Of a stretch of DNA of 14,139 bases, positions 13,536 through 14,139 are shown in pieces; positions within the stretch are counted from its first letter, which is position 1, and each line of letters opens with the position of its first letter. This stretch comes from Pyrobaculum sp. (GTDB lineage Archaea > Thermoproteota > Thermoprotei > Thermoproteales > Thermoproteaceae). The position numbers were made by a program, and so were the translations under genes. The stretch spans positions 1 through 14,139 of the forward strand of contig WYEI01000274.1 of NCBI GenBank assembly GCA_009903905.1, given 5' to 3'. The notes under the pieces were generated by a model that saw nothing but the letters and a program-made list of their open reading frames with translations, was not told where the DNA came from and did no database searches.

Positions 13536-14139
13536 ATGGGCCTTACTCAACAGGAGATTGCCTTGATCAAGTCTTCTCTCGGCCGGGAGCCGACCGGCGC
13601 CGAGCTTGCCTTCTTCACGTCGCATTGGTCTGAGCACTGCTCCTACAAGTCCACCAAACGCTGGCTGAGGAGGCTTCCGGGGCGGGCGCCTTGGGTGGTG
13701 AGGGGGAGGGGCACAGACGCGCCTCTGGTCGAGGTGGAGCGGGGGCTTTATGTCAGCTTCAAGATCGAGTCGCACAACCACCCCAGCGCGGTGGATCCCT
13801 ACAACGGCGCGGCAACGGGGGTGGGCGGCATAATACGCGACATATTGACCGTGGGGGCCGTCCCCGTGGCTCTTCTGGTTAATCTGCACTTCGGGCCGCC
13901 TGACGACCCCCACGCCAGGTGGATTATGGACAACGTCGTCAGGGGGATAGCTGACTACGGCAACAGGGTGGGCGTGCCGGTGGTGGGGGGCGAGACGTGG
14001 TTCGACGAAGATTTCACTCACACGCCCATTGTCTTGGCCACTTGTGTAGGCGTCGTGGAGAAAGACGCGGTGCCTCCCGGCGGGGTGGAGCCCGGCGATT
14101 TGATCGTGGTAGCGGGTCTCGGCGCCGATAGGAGCGGCC
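13536..14139 (+). CDS. purL: Phosphoribosylformylglycinamidine synthase subunit PurL (partial, N-terminal 201 codons)
   Basis: From ATG 13536 the frame is open to the window end, so the C-terminal portion lies outside (archaeal PurL is usually about 700 aa). It converts FGAR, ATP and ammonia delivered by PurQ to FGAM, the fourth step of IMP synthesis. The N-terminal catalytic signature [10 protein letters not shown] (32-41) includes the conserved His34. The second signature, [20 protein letters not shown] (77-96), is essentially invariant in PurL and is followed by [19 protein letters not shown] comes near the end of the visible part. A TATA box 26 bp upstream and the lack of a Shine-Dalgarno set the start. 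It is divergent from purE-purK, an arrangement that puts three purine genes around one intergenic region. Confidence 0.96.
   Translation, partial: MGLTQQEIALIKSSLGREPTGAELAFFTSHWSEHCSYKSTKRWLRRLPGRAPWVVRGRGTDAPLVEVERGLYVSFKIESHNHPSAVDPYNGAATGVGGIIRDILTVGAVPVALLVNLHFGPPDDPHARWIMDNVVRGIADYGNRVGVPVVGGETWFDEDFTHTPIVLATCVGVVEKDAVPPGGVEPGDLIVVAGLGADRSG

Noticed and set aside
1..14139. CRISPR array, insertion sequence or integrated element
   Set aside because: No regularly spaced repeats, no transposase or integrase frame, and no duplicated tRNA 3' end were seen on either strand.

Overview
The window (14,139 bp, GC-rich genes separated by short AT-rich promoter gaps) looks like chromosomal DNA of a hyperthermophilic crenarchaeon, most likely order Thermoproteales (Pyrobaculum/Thermoproteus type). 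The support is: archaeal PurP enzymes, TTTAAA-type TATA boxes about 22-27 bp upstream of start codons (leaderless genes), several GTG starts, and a tRNA-Pro gene whose T-arm is interrupted by a short non-canonical intron, a feature typical of that order. The species cannot be fixed from the sequence alone.

Layout. 1-2625 (minus): a D-2-hydroxyacid dehydrogenase (SerA-like) whose stop overlaps the start of a thiamine-diphosphate (acetolactate-synthase-like) enzyme that leaves the window on the left. 2805-3806 (plus): a short PurP paralogue. 3807-4156: no gene seen. 4157-4501 (minus): a small four-helix membrane protein. 4624-4939 (minus): a frameshifted, nonsense-bearing relic of the same membrane-protein family, directly behind a second, full-length PurP (4946-6028, minus). 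6079-7269 (plus): glutamyl-tRNA reductase HemA, divergent from purP and apparently sharing one central TATA element with it. 7270-7701: no gene, but two hairpins, one of which reads like the D-stem plus anticodon arm of a tRNA-Asn. 7702-7796 (minus): tRNA-Pro(CGG). 7830-8021 (minus): a possible small basic protein. 8170-11114 (plus): two overlapping genes for MutS-like ATPases lacking the mismatch-recognition domain. 11386-13036 (minus): purE then purK. 13536 to the end (plus): the N-terminal third or less of PurL.

How it fits together. PurL (FGAR to FGAM), PurK and PurE (AIR to N5-CAIR to CAIR) and PurP (AICAR plus formate to FAICAR) are steps of de novo IMP synthesis, so the window is largely a purine-biosynthesis neighbourhood arranged as several separately promoted units. 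HemA starts tetrapyrrole synthesis. The most novel element is the two-gene MutS-like operon: each protein keeps Walker A, but they have lost different ATPase residues, which suggests an obligate asymmetric heterodimer of unknown function. Second-tier observations are the two PurP paralogues with unequal motif conservation, the membrane-gene relic, the shared bidirectional TATA box, the T-arm tRNA intron and the tRNA-Asn-like fragment.
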